Source: Paralteromonas sediminis
GTDB lineage: Bacteria; Pseudomonadota; Gammaproteobacteria; Enterobacterales; Alteromonadaceae
NCBI RefSeq assembly: GCF_003820355.1
Contig: NZ_RPOK01000001.1
Location: 770,847 to 834,846 of the forward strand
Direction: 5' to 3'
Length of the DNA stretch: 64,000 nt
Of this stretch, positions 1 to 8,721 are shown one piece after another. The notes beneath the pieces are model-generated. The model saw only the letters and a program-made list of their open reading frames with translations. It had not been told where the DNA came from and did not search any database. The position numbers were made by a program, and so were the translations under genes. The stretch's first letter is position 1, and each line of letters opens with the position of its first letter.

Positions 1-477
1 AGTGCCCGTGCCGAAGATATCTTTCAGGAAGCCATTATCAAAATTTATCAACTGGCTGAGCAAAACCCTAGTGATCAGGACTTTTTTGAAAAGCTAAATA
101 TGCTTGCGCCAATGTTGTTCACTATTGCCAAGAACAAAGCGATCAGCGAGTTGCGTCATCACAAAGTGACAGAAAACTACCGTCACGCCACTGAAACAAG
201 CGCCACCGAATACGGTGGAAATATGGAATCGTCACTCATTCAGGACGCTGAATCAAGACAATTGCTTGAGGCCATTAATGCCCTTCCCCCGATTTGTCGG
301 CAGGTTTTTGTGCAGCGTAAACTCAACGGTAAATCCCATGCACAAATTGCGGAAATGTTGAACATTTCGACTAAAACCGTGGAAGCGCATATTGCTAAAG
401 GGCTCAAGCTTTGCCGGGCCTATCTGCTCAAACAGAAAGCCGATGCGCAAATACACGCTAAGAGGCAGGCTGGTTAG
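1..477 (+). CDS. ECF-family RNA polymerase sigma factor, 5' end cut by the window
   Basis: The frame is open from base 1, so the true start lies outside; 158 residues are visible. The first residues (SARAEDIFQEAIIKIYQL) look like the end of sigma region 2. The C-terminal third (ALPPICRQVFVQRKLNGKSHAQIAEMLNISTKTVEAHIAKGL, in pieces) is a region 4 helix-turn-helix that would contact the -35 element. A FecR-like gene starts 2 bases after the stop and a TonB-dependent receptor follows, which is the order of FecI-type transport regulation. By inference it directs transcription of the downstream uptake genes. The family assignment is solid; the signal it responds to is unknown. Confidence 0.9.
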   Translation, partial: SARAEDIFQEAIIKIYQLAEQNPSDQDFFEKLNMLAPMLFTIAKNKAISELRHHKVTENYRHATETSATEYGGNMESSLIQDAESRQLLEAINALPPICRQVFVQRKLNGKSHAQIAEMLNISTKTVEAHIAKGLKLCRAYLLKQKADAQIHAKRQAG

Positions 478-479
478 CC

Positions 480-890
480 ATGAACATTCATGAGTGGCTC
501 GGTGAAGATGTCCCTGCAGCGGTGGTGGAAAAAGCCATTGATTGGATCGCCGTGTTAGATGATTTAGAGAACAAGCCTGAAGAGCAAGCAAAGCGAATCG
601 CGTTTTATCAGTGGCTGGGTGAAGACGCTGCTCATCAGCAAGCCTTTGCTGAGCTGTCTGAAATGTGGGCAAAAACCGCCTGCCTTGAGTCACTAAAATC
701 AAAAATCGATGCGTCTCAGGTTATTCCTTTCCCTCTCAAATCGCAGCAGAACAAACCTGCTAGCAAGTGGGGTAATCAACCTTTACTGGCAGATTCTATG
801 ATGTGCAGTAATACGTTTGCGCCAAGCTGGCTGTATGGCGTGACCTTGGTCACCATGTGTTTAGGTCTGATTCTACCCGCCATTTTCTGA
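480..890 (+). CDS. Short FecR-like anti-sigma protein (DUF4880-type N-terminus plus one membrane segment)
   Basis: 136 residues. Residues about 15-67 (AIDWIAVLDDLENKPEEQ, WLGEDAAHQQAFAELSEMW) match the cytoplasmic N-terminal domain of FecR-type anti-sigma factors, with the usual W-L-x-E-D-x-x-H-x-x-A-F pattern. A hydrophobic segment near residues 117-135 then ends the protein. Family members are usually about 300 residues and carry a periplasmic FecR domain after the membrane helix; here it is missing, so signalling from a receptor by the canonical route is doubtful. It starts 2 bases after the sigma gene and is surely co-translated with it. It could be a natural membrane-anchored sigma inhibitor or a decayed FecR. 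A terminator-like hairpin follows. Confidence 0.75.
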   Translation: MNIHEWLGEDVPAAVVEKAIDWIAVLDDLENKPEEQAKRIAFYQWLGEDAAHQQAFAELSEMWAKTACLESLKSKIDASQVIPFPLKSQQNKPASKWGNQPLLADSMMCSNTFAPSWLYGVTLVTMCLGLILPAIF

Positions 891-920
891 GCGAAAAAAC
901 CACTGCTGTAAAAAAAATGT

Positions 921-942
921 AAAAACCGTGTAGGGGTTTTTC
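921..942 (+). terminator. Terminator-like hairpin between the FecR-like gene and the receptor gene
   Basis: AAAAACC (921-927) pairs with GGTTTTT (935-941) around a 7-base loop and the T run ends the stem. It would end sigma/FecR transcripts before the receptor, or attenuate read-through. The stem is short and AT-rich. Confidence 0.5.
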
Positions 943-997
943 TCTGCTTGTGCGTTATGTCATGAAGTGTTCTAAAAATCATAACAGGAACCCGAAC

Positions 998-3900
998 ATG
1001 AAAAGCACACCAAAAAACATAAGAACTAAATCCTTTATTCCTAGTATTTTAGCGGCTTCTGTAGCCCTGTCACTCTCGCCTGGCCTGTTGGCTCAGTCAA
1101 CCGATACGCCCAGTGCTGATGACGAGAAGTCTATTGAGAAGATTGCCGTAGTGGGGACGCAAATTCGCGGCGGAAAAATGAGCGAAGCCCTTGCTGTATC
1201 AGTCATGGACGCAGAAGACATTGCCGAATTGGGCATTGATTCAGGCGATGAGCTTTTGGACCTAATCCCAGAAAACGGACAGAACTTTTTTAACGAAGCA
1301 GAAAATATCAGTGGCGGCGTGAATGCCGCGCGTGGTGATGTGGGTGCATTTAACCTGCGAAATTTAGGCACGGGCAACACACTAGTACTGTTGAATGGCC
1401 GCAGACTGGTAAATGCCGCTTCTTATCAAACCGAAGAGGTGGGCGGAAGTTTTGTTCCCGTTAATTCGGTGAACTCAAATACAATTCCCGTGGCTGGGCT
1501 GTCCCGTGTTGAAGTCCTCCGCGATGGTGCATCAGCCATCTATGGTGCAGATGCCGTAGCAGGTGTTGTGAATCATGTGCTGAAAACGGATTTTGAAGGG
1601 TTTAACGTACGCCTCAAGCGCTCTGAATATGACAATCTGCCAGCAGCAAACAATACAGTCACGTTTGAAATGGGTAAAAATTTCAATGATGGCAGAACCA
1701 ATGTCAGTGCGTTTGTTAACTATTACGACAGAGACAGAATTAACTCGTTAGATGATGAGCGCTGGGCAAACTCAGATTTTCGGGGGCGCTTGCCAGAAGG
1801 TTCCCCCTGGGCAGACAGCACAGATTTTAGAAACGACACAGCCAACTCACTGTTTGGCCGATTCGATATTATACCCGGTAACGAAGGAGACTTAGATAAC
1901 AACAACCTGGTTGACTCAGCCGGTGAGTTTCACGTTTACCCACTGTCTGATCCGGCTTGTAGCGACCCAGTTGCATGGCAAATCAATGAATATACCTGTG
2001 GCGTTGAAGATCAGCAGAGAAATAATCCAGGTGGTTATCCCTTGTATCGCTTAAACTACAATAGTTACGATGGTATTGGCCGTGATCTTCGCTCTGACCT
2101 GCAAAGGTTTAACTTTTTTACCTTTGTTAATCACCAGTTTGAAAATGGTGTGGAGTCTTTTACCGAGTTTTCTTATTACAAATCAAAAACTAACCTGATC
2201 AGACACGCCTCAGCGGCATTTTCGACCTCTGAGCTAGTGGTTGCAGCGGAAAACTACTACAACCCCTTCGGTGTTGCCGGGTCGCCAAACCGCTTGCCAG
2301 AGTCTATCACCGGTGATTTCACCGCAGACGGGTTTGATATTGTACTGGATAACTACCGGTTTGCTGAATTCCCGCGTATTGTTGACAACGACGGTGACTC
2401 TTTCCGCTTCTTACAAGGTTTTCGCGGTTACTGGGGCGATTGGTTCTGGGATACTGCGCTAATGCATTCAGAAGCCGAAAAGACTGATATCACGCGAAAC
2501 CGTGTATCGAACACCCTGATGCAAGAGGCTCTGAATGATCCAACACCAGCCGCTTATAACCCGTTCTCTGGTGGCATCAATTCAAATATCGAACGTGCGC
2601 TCATCGATGTCACTCGTGAAAGTAAAACCGAAATAACCCTTTTCGACTTCAAAGCGTCTCATGACAGTATATTTGAATTGCCAGGCGGTGATGTGGGTAT
2701 TCTTTTGGGTTTTGAATGGCGTGACGAGTCGTTCGTTGACGACCGTGATCCGCGTCTTGACGGCACCATAGTATTTACCGATAAAGAAGGTGACACCTAT
2801 CCGTTTGTGTCTGATGTGGTTAACTCCAGCCCTACACCAGACAACGCGGGTGATCGCCAAGTCACCTCTTTGTTTACTGAGTTACAACTTCCCATTCTGG
2901 ATAATTTAGACGTGCAAGCCGCATTGCGGTTTGAGGATTTCTCAGATGTAGGCAGCACAACAGTGGGCAAGGTGGCCTTTGGCTACCGTCCAGCAGAATG
3001 GCTATTGGTAAGGGGTTCATGGTCTGAAGCGTTCAGAGCACCTAACCTGGTCACCGTAAACGAAGACATAGTGGCACGTAATAATTCAAGAACCGATTGG
3101 ACCTGCGTATACGCGGCTGAAAACGGCGGCGATCCTGATCAAGATGTGCTTGATTGTAACAACTCCATTCAGCGTATTGCGCAGGGGAGTGACCAGCTAA
3201 AACCTGAAGAGTCTGAAAATACATCTATCGGCCTTGTCTTCACCCCTACAGAAAACCTGACTGTCACTTTGGACTTTTGGTCCATCGACAAAGAAAATAC
3301 CATTGGCCTGTTTGGGGAAGAGAACCATACATTGCTTGACTTAATTCGCAGGCTGGAAAGTGGCGGCAGCTGTAATACTAATCCCGCCGTCTCCCGTGAT
3401 CCGGTTGAAGCGGGTAGTGACGAAGAGGCCATCTATCTGGCTGCGGGTTTGTGTCCTGCCGGTGACATTAAATTTATTGACGACCGCTATGCGAACTTAG
3501 ACCGCCGTATCGTCGAAGGACACGATTTAGGCGTGTACTACGATTTTGAAACGGCTTTTGGTGATTTCAACTTTAAGTTCAATGCATCTTGGCTGGATAA
3601 ATTTGAACAGGAAGCAGGCGGTGACGCCGCTATACTGGTTGAAGCTGCTGAATCAGGTTTGTTGCCAGAGAGCTATCCGATTGACGGCTTTGCCGATTTG
3701 ATTGGCAGAGACGGTAATCAGGAAAAGCGCTACAGCTTTAAACTGAACTGGCGACAAGGTGATTGGGGCGCGTCGTTCAGCAGCAACTATATTGGTGACT
3801 TCTACCAAAGCTCGCTAACGCTGGACGATGGGACCCGCTATATCATCCCGTCAATGACCACTTATGACGCAACTGTGTCGTACAACTTCGACGTGATGGA

Positions 3901-4042
3901 AACACGTACTCGGGTTCGTTTTGGTGTAAGAAACCTCACCGACGAACGCGCGCCGTTAGCTGACCGCTTCTTTGGTTACTTTGCTGATGCGCACCGCGAC
4001 TATGGCCGCAGTTATTACTTAGATGTTAAGGCGTTCTTCTAA
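998..4042 (+). CDS. TonB-dependent outer-membrane receptor
   Basis: 1014 residues from the ATG at 998, chosen because it is preceded by AGGA and begins a clean signal peptide (MKSTPKNIRTKSFIPSI..., cleavage after LLAQ); an in-frame ATG at 950 would add 16 residues in front of it. After the signal peptide the acidic stretch EKIAVVGTQIRGG is a TonB-box-like start of the plug, followed by the plug motifs NLRNLGTGNTLVLLNGRR and VEVLRDGASAIYGADAVAGVVN. The rest is a beta-barrel ending in an aromatic residue (DVKAFF). There is no N-terminal secretin/STN signalling domain. This group in Alteromonadales and Caulobacter-like bacteria imports carbohydrate, peptide or other organic ligands. The neighbouring carrier and hydrolases suggest an organic-acid or glycopeptide-like substrate, but that is inference. 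Confidence 0.95.
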   Translation: MKSTPKNIRTKSFIPSILAASVALSLSPGLLAQSTDTPSADDEKSIEKIAVVGTQIRGGKMSEALAVSVMDAEDIAELGIDSGDELLDLIPENGQNFFNEAENISGGVNAARGDVGAFNLRNLGTGNTLVLLNGRRLVNAASYQTEEVGGSFVPVNSVNSNTIPVAGLSRVEVLRDGASAIYGADAVAGVVNHVLKTDFEGFNVRLKRSEYDNLPAANNTVTFEMGKNFNDGRTNVSAFVNYYDRDRINSLDDERWANSDFRGRLPEGSPWADSTDFRNDTANSLFGRFDIIPGNEGDLDNNNLVDSAGEFHVYPLSDPACSDPVAWQINEYTCGVEDQQRNNPGGYPLYRLNYNSYDGIGRDLRSDLQRFNFFTFVNHQFENGVESFTEFSYYKSKTNLIRHASAAFSTSELVVAAENYYNPFGVAGSPNRLPESITGDFTADGFDIVLDNYRFAEFPRIVDNDGDSFRFLQGFRGYWGDWFWDTALMHSEAEKTDITRNRVSNTLMQEALNDPTPAAYNPFSGGINSNIERALIDVTRESKTEITLFDFKASHDSIFELPGGDVGILLGFEWRDESFVDDRDPRLDGTIVFTDKEGDTYPFVSDVVNSSPTPDNAGDRQVTSLFTELQLPILDNLDVQAALRFEDFSDVGSTTVGKVAFGYRPAEWLLVRGSWSEAFRAPNLVTVNEDIVARNNSRTDWTCVYAAENGGDPDQDVLDCNNSIQRIAQGSDQLKPEESENTSIGLVFTPTENLTVTLDFWSIDKENTIGLFGEENHTLLDLIRRLESGGSCNTNPAVSRDPVEAGSDEEAIYLAAGLCPAGDIKFIDDRYANLDRRIVEGHDLGVYYDFETAFGDFNFKFNASWLDKFEQEAGGDAAILVEAAESGLLPESYPIDGFADLIGRDGNQEKRYSFKLNWRQGDWGASFSSNYIGDFYQSSLTLDDGTRYIIPSMTTYDATVSYNFDVMETRTRVRFGVRNLTDERAPLADRFFGYFADAHRDYGRSYYLDVKAFF

Positions 4043-4044
4043 TT

Positions 4045-5520
4045 ATGTCTGCGATTGATATGCGCGAGCACGAACGTGCTCGCTATCAGGATATCGGGCT
4101 TATCCTTGGTCCTTTGCTGTTTGCCGTAATGATGATGTTTGACGGTACTCAGCAAACTATGGACCAGGGTGCCTGGCGTGTAGCGGCCATTGGTTTGTGG
4201 ATGGCTGCCTGGTGGGCAACTGAAGCTGTGCCTGTACCGGTTACGGCATTCTTGCCGATTGTCACCTTTCCGCTAATGAACGTGGCAACCATGAGCGAGA
4301 CCACAGCGGCTTATGCAAACCCCATTATCTATTTGTTTTTGGGTGCCTTTATTCTGGCGCTGGCAGTAGAAAAATGGATGCTGCACAAGCGTATTGCGCT
4401 AATCATTCTTAATATCACAGGAACCGATGGAACTCGGCTAATTGGCGGTTTTATGCTGGTCGCGGCGCTGTTATCTATGTGGATGACCAACACCTCTACT
4501 ACCATGATGCTCATGCCGATTGCGTTGTCGGTGGCCACTGTGATTGCCGATAACAATAACCACCTGTCCGACGAGCAAACCGCGTCGTTTAAAGTGGCCA
4601 TGTTATTGGGGCTGGCCTACGCAGCGACCATTGGCGGCTTGGCAACTTTAGTCGGCACACCGCCTAATGCGCTGTTGGCAGCGTTTTTAACCGAGAACTA
4701 CGGCATTAAAATTACCTTTGCCAGCTGGATGCTGGTAGGCGTACCCGTCATGATGATCATGCTGCCGCTGGCATGGGTGTCGCTGACGCGTTTTAGCTTT
4801 CGTATCAATATACCGGCTAATCCAGCGGTAAACGAACACCTAAAGGCGCTAAAAGAAGAGCTTGGCCCTATGTCTACTGCTGAAAAGCGGGTGGCAGTGG
4901 TATTTGTTTGTGTGGTGATCTTGTGGATCTTAAGACGTCCAGTATCAGCCTGGCTAGACATTAGTTTTCTCACCGATACCGGTATCGTCATGGCCGCGGC
5001 TTTAGTGCTGTTTTTGCTGCCAAGTGGTGACAAACAACAGCCTCAGATCATGGTGTGGCAAAACGTGAGCAGGCTGCCTTGGGGTGTGTTGATCTTGTTT
5101 GGTGGCGGTCTTAGTCTGGCAGCCGCGGTGTCGTCTACCGGTCTGGCAACTTGGCTCGGTGAGAGTCTTACGCCGCTAGGCGGGTTGGGCATTTTTGTGC
5201 TTATTGTTGCTGCTACCGGGCTGGTTATCTTTCTTACCGAACTCACCAGTAATGTGGCAACTGCGGCCACCTTTTTACCTGTGGTCGCGGCGGTCGCGCT
5301 GGAGCTGGGCGTATCGCCTTTACTCTTGTGTATACCCGTTACACTAGCGGCGAGTTGTGCCTTTATGCTGCCCGTAGCTACGCCACCCAATGCCATCGTG
5401 TTTGCGTCGGGTGTATTGTCTATTCCACAAATGGTGAGGGCAGGAGCCATGCTTAATCTGATTGGTATGATTTTGCTCTCCATTGTGTCGGTATGGCTTG
5501 CGCCTAAGGTGTTCTTATGA
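4045..5520 (+). CDS. SLC13 (DASS) family anion:sodium symporter
   Basis: 491 residues, 2 bases after the receptor stop. It is strongly hydrophobic throughout with the two S-N-T type substrate/sodium motifs of the divalent-anion:Na+ symporters: WMTNTSTTMMLMPIA near residue 150 and ELTSNVATAATFLPV near residue 405. The GTPPNALLA and ATPPNAIVFASG segments also fit the family. It would carry dicarboxylates, citrate or sulfate across the inner membrane. It overlaps the next gene by 4 bases (ATGA), so receptor, carrier, SGNH hydrolase and M14 peptidase form one operon. The ligand cannot be read from sequence. Confidence 0.92.
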   Translation: MSAIDMREHERARYQDIGLILGPLLFAVMMMFDGTQQTMDQGAWRVAAIGLWMAAWWATEAVPVPVTAFLPIVTFPLMNVATMSETTAAYANPIIYLFLGAFILALAVEKWMLHKRIALIILNITGTDGTRLIGGFMLVAALLSMWMTNTSTTMMLMPIALSVATVIADNNNHLSDEQTASFKVAMLLGLAYAATIGGLATLVGTPPNALLAAFLTENYGIKITFASWMLVGVPVMMIMLPLAWVSLTRFSFRINIPANPAVNEHLKALKEELGPMSTAEKRVAVVFVCVVILWILRRPVSAWLDISFLTDTGIVMAAALVLFLLPSGDKQQPQIMVWQNVSRLPWGVLILFGGGLSLAAAVSSTGLATWLGESLTPLGGLGIFVLIVAATGLVIFLTELTSNVATAATFLPVVAAVALELGVSPLLLCIPVTLAASCAFMLPVATPPNAIVFASGVLSIPQMVRAGAMLNLIGMILLSIVSVWLAPKVFL

Positions 5521-6314
5521 AGGCATTACAACGGCTTGCTGCGGTAGCAGCACTGTGCACCGCCTTGCTATCGGGGGCAGGTGTTGCTGATGCACCCGAT
5601 AAAGTGCTGTTCGTTGGCAACAGTTTTAGCTTCTATAACAACGGCATTCACAACCATTACAACAGCCTGATAAGGGCGAATGGCGATTGGCAGCGTGGTA
5701 AAAATCGCACTCGCCTAAAAACCCTTTCGGGTGGGCATATCCATGAGCACGTAAGTGGTTTGGCTGCTTATTTGAAAGAAGATAAACGCGGATGGGATGC
5801 TGTGGTGCTGCAAGGACACAGCAATGAGCCTGTGCTTTCCAGCAAAAAAGCGCGTTTCGAGGCCGCATTGGCAGAGGCGGTCGACATTGTCAGACAACAG
5901 GACATGCAGCCCATTCTGTTTATGACCTGGGGATACAAAGGCAATGGGCAAATGGCGACAGACATTGCCAATGCCTATCTGGCGCAGGGAAAGAAGCTTG
6001 AGGTACCTGTGGTCCCCGTGGGCCTGGCGTTTGCTGCGGCAGCCAAACAGTTTCCCCATGTTGACTTGTACGTGCCCGATGTTTTGGGTGTGGAGCAACA
6101 AGGCGACACGCCCGCACTGACATACAGACGCGATCTTAAGCACCCAAGCGCAGCCGGTACCTATCTGGCTGCCTGTGTGTTTTATGCCAGTCTGCAGGGC
6201 AAGTCTCCCGAGGGTAACCTGTTTACAGCTGGCCTCTCACCGGATGTCGCTCAGGCGCTGCAGGCGTTAAGTTGGGAGCTGGTGTCCAAGTTTGCCCAAC
6301 AAGAAGGAAATTAG
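5517..6314 (+). CDS. SGNH/GDSL-like hydrolase, exported
   Basis: 265 residues with an N-terminal signal peptide (to about residue 25). Block I is VLFVGNSFSFY with the nucleophile serine at S36. A VVLQGHSNEP segment around residues 97-105 resembles the N/G block, and D206-x-x-H209 (RRDLKHPSAAGTYLA) supplies the catalytic Asp/His pair. This is an esterase or deacylase fold acting in the periplasm. It overlaps the carrier upstream and ends 1 base before the M14 gene start, so it probably removes an ester group from the imported compound. Substrate unknown. Confidence 0.82.
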   Translation: MKALQRLAAVAALCTALLSGAGVADAPDKVLFVGNSFSFYNNGIHNHYNSLIRANGDWQRGKNRTRLKTLSGGHIHEHVSGLAAYLKEDKRGWDAVVLQGHSNEPVLSSKKARFEAALAEAVDIVRQQDMQPILFMTWGYKGNGQMATDIANAYLAQGKKLEVPVVPVGLAFAAAAKQFPHVDLYVPDVLGVEQQGDTPALTYRRDLKHPSAAGTYLAACVFYASLQGKSPEGNLFTAGLSPDVAQALQALSWELVSKFAQQEGN

Positions 6315-6315
6315 T

Positions 6316-7476
6316 ATGTGGCGATTGCTGTTGATTGCTGGCCTGCTGTCCACGCAGGCCTATGCCAGTTGTGAGTTTGACGGTGTGACGTTTCACGCTG
6401 ACTATGCGGGTGGGAAACTGGATGGGTGTGAACGCCTTGCGCCCGGACATTTTATGCTGACCACCAAACCGGAAAATACGCCTATTAATCCTAGCCCCTG
6501 GTATTCGTTTGCCATTGAGTCTGACACTGAGCAGCGTCTTACTCTGTCAATCGCTGCCGATGGGCAGCGCCCAAGGTATCTTCCACAAGTCAGTGAAAAC
6601 GGTGAAAGCTGGCAGCCTTTGCCTTTCACGTTGGATGAGCACGGCTTTCAGGTCCAGCTGACTATTGGGGCATCTGCAACGCGTTATGTGAGCGCCAATG
6701 CGCTTTTTACCAGTCAGGATTACATTGAATGGGCAACGCAGTTGTCTGAATCAAGTGCCTTTGAGCAGGTGCTGCTGGGCCGCTCCACGGGTGATCGTCC
6801 TATTTATGGCTTAGTGCATGAAAAGCCAGACAATAAGGAATGGCTTTTGGTGCTTGGCAGGCAGCATCCGCCAGAGCTTACCGGGGCGTTTGCCATGCTC
6901 AGTTTTGTCGACGCTCTGGCACAACAAGAAGAAGTCATGCCGGCGTTTTTTAACCGTTTCAATGTGCTGGTCGTGCCTGTGGTTAATCCTGACGGGGTTG
7001 ATGAAGGCTATTGGCGTCATAATTTAAACGGGGTGGATCTAAACCGCGACTGGGGCAAGTTTACCCAGCAGGAAACCCGTGTGGTACATGAGGCCATGCA
7101 GAAACTGATAAGCGGCGATGAACGCCTGGTGTTTGCATTGGATTTTCATTCAACCCGCCAGGATGTGTTTTACACCATGCCCAGTGACTATGGTGTTATG
7201 CCTGCCGACTTTGTACTGAATTGGCTCGACGCCTTTAAAAAGGAAAGTGTTCGCTCGTTTGTTGTGCGTGATCAGCCAGGTTCAAGCCCGGGGCGGGGCG
7301 TGTTTAAGCAATTTATTGCCGACACCTATGGCGTACACGCTGTGACGTTTGAAATGGGTGACAATACGCCAAAGGCACTGCTTGACCACGTAGGTAAAGT
7401 CAGTGCCCACACCCTCATGGAACAGATGTTACAGACCCGTCAGCAGGACTTTATTTTCGTAAGCCCTGATAAATAG
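6316..7476 (+). CDS. M14-type zinc carboxypeptidase, exported
   Basis: 386 residues from the ATG at 6316; an upstream in-frame start at 6292 overlaps the previous gene and would bury the signal peptide MWRLLLIAGLLSTQAYA. A beta-rich N-terminal domain (about 20-135) precedes the peptidase domain. The zinc ligands are visible as H184-P-P-E187 and H278 (DFHST), with NPDG, GVDLNRDWG (substrate-binding N243/R244) and the catalytic glutamate E346 (VTFEMGDN). It should trim C-terminal or amidated residues in the periplasm. As the last gene of the receptor-carrier-SGNH operon, it suggests a peptide-containing or acyl-amino-acid substrate. Its end overlaps the convergent chitinase by 26 bases. Confidence 0.88.
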   Translation: MWRLLLIAGLLSTQAYASCEFDGVTFHADYAGGKLDGCERLAPGHFMLTTKPENTPINPSPWYSFAIESDTEQRLTLSIAADGQRPRYLPQVSENGESWQPLPFTLDEHGFQVQLTIGASATRYVSANALFTSQDYIEWATQLSESSAFEQVLLGRSTGDRPIYGLVHEKPDNKEWLLVLGRQHPPELTGAFAMLSFVDALAQQEEVMPAFFNRFNVLVVPVVNPDGVDEGYWRHNLNGVDLNRDWGKFTQQETRVVHEAMQKLISGDERLVFALDFHSTRQDVFYTMPSDYGVMPADFVLNWLDAFKKESVRSFVVRDQPGSSPGRGVFKQFIADTYGVHAVTFEMGDNTPKALLDHVGKVSAHTLMEQMLQTRQQDFIFVSPDK

Positions 7477-8611
7477 TGGTCAGAAGCTGGGTTTCATGAT
7501 CGCTGTCATAGGCCCAGAACATCACGCCCTTTAGCCCCTTGTTTTTGACATAGTCAGTTTTTAGGGCAATGGATTCAGGGTCGTCGTAGGTCACAAAAAT
7601 GCGCTTTTCCTGGTTCCACAGGTACGGCGCTTTTGCGATATCGTCCCAGTAGCGAGTAAAGCCGTTTTTGTTGATAACATTAACAAACAGATTATGGTAA
7701 CTATTACTGCCGTAATTAATGCCGTTAAATTCAGCGGTATTAGGCTGACCGCGCTGATGCAAGCCTTGATTGTCGGCGGCCACGCTTGCCCAGCTTCGGC
7801 CATAGAAAGCCACGCCTAACACCAGTTTTTCCGGCGGTACGCCTGCGGCTAAATGCGCCTTTACTGCTGCATCAGCAGACAGGCCCCGTGTATCATTGGG
7901 GTGGGTATACAGGCCGGCATGATGACCGGTTGAAGTGTTCTTGGCGGCAACGTGAAAGTCGTAGGCCATAATATTGATGAAGTCGAGATAGCGCTGCCAA
8001 TTGCCAATGTCACTCTGGTCGATAAACGCCTGAAAGCCACCGCTAGCAATGGTCAGCAGCAGTGGGCGACCTAACTCACCTTCCAGCTTGTCCAGTCGTT
8101 GACGCAGTCCCTTTAGTACCAGGGTAAAATTTTTGCCATCTTCATCGCGATGCACGTTGCCAGCACCAGGTAAACCTGGGTATTCCCAGTCAATATCAAT
8201 ACCGTCCAACTGATGCTTTTTAATAAAGGCTGCTGCGCTGTCTATAAACGCTTGCCTGGACGATTCGGTTAGAGCCATATCTGAAAACTTGCCCGACCAG
8301 GTCCAACCGCCCACCGAGGTGAGTATTTTTAGATCAGGGTTGCGTTTTTTAAGCGTTTGCAGCACGCGGTAGTTTTGCGTGTCGTATTGAAACCCCTCAA
8401 CGATGCGGTGGTTTTCAATATTGGAAAACGCATAGTTGATATGGGTGAGCTTCTCAGCGGCAATCTCATTGGGATTGATAACCGCCTCTTCGCTAAACAC
8501 GTAACCAATAATCACACGGCCGTTATCTAAAGGTTCAGACTCAGCATGCAGAAAAGAAACAAAAAAGAGAGAAGTAAAAATAAGGGCTTTTAAAATACGT
8601 TCAGGTGCCAT
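7451..8611 (-). CDS. GH18 family chitinase, secreted
   Basis: 386 residues with a signal peptide (MAPERILKALIFTSLFFVSFLHA). The GH18 signature D136-x-x-D139-x-D141-x-E143 (DGIDIDWEYPG) is intact, with E143 the catalytic acid. The SVGGW strand (about 99-103) and the C-terminal MFWAYDSD motif are also present. It is a single catalytic domain with no chitin-binding module, so it may act on short chito-oligosaccharides or in the periplasm. It is convergent with, and overlaps, the M14 gene, so it is transcribed separately from the uptake operon. Confidence 0.93.
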   Translation of the reverse strand: MAPERILKALIFTSLFFVSFLHAESEPLDNGRVIIGYVFSEEAVINPNEIAAEKLTHINYAFSNIENHRIVEGFQYDTQNYRVLQTLKKRNPDLKILTSVGGWTWSGKFSDMALTESSRQAFIDSAAAFIKKHQLDGIDIDWEYPGLPGAGNVHRDEDGKNFTLVLKGLRQRLDKLEGELGRPLLLTIASGGFQAFIDQSDIGNWQRYLDFINIMAYDFHVAAKNTSTGHHAGLYTHPNDTRGLSADAAVKAHLAAGVPPEKLVLGVAFYGRSWASVAADNQGLHQRGQPNTAEFNGINYGSNSYHNLFVNVINKNGFTRYWDDIAKAPYLWNQEKRIFVTYDDPESIALKTDYVKNKGLKGVMFWAYDSDHETQLLTTIYQGLRK

Positions 8612-8721
8612 CGTCCATTACCGACAGAGAACAAAAGGGGCTTTATACTGGTTTATCCGGCCATAAGATGCAACTGCCAGAGCGTCGAAAAACCTAATTG
8701 CAAGACGCTGAAGGCGTGAAA

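Noticed and set aside
5715-6143. 142-codon frame opposite the SGNH hydrolase gene
   Set aside because: The plus-strand gene has a signal peptide and catalytic motifs; the antisense frame has none.
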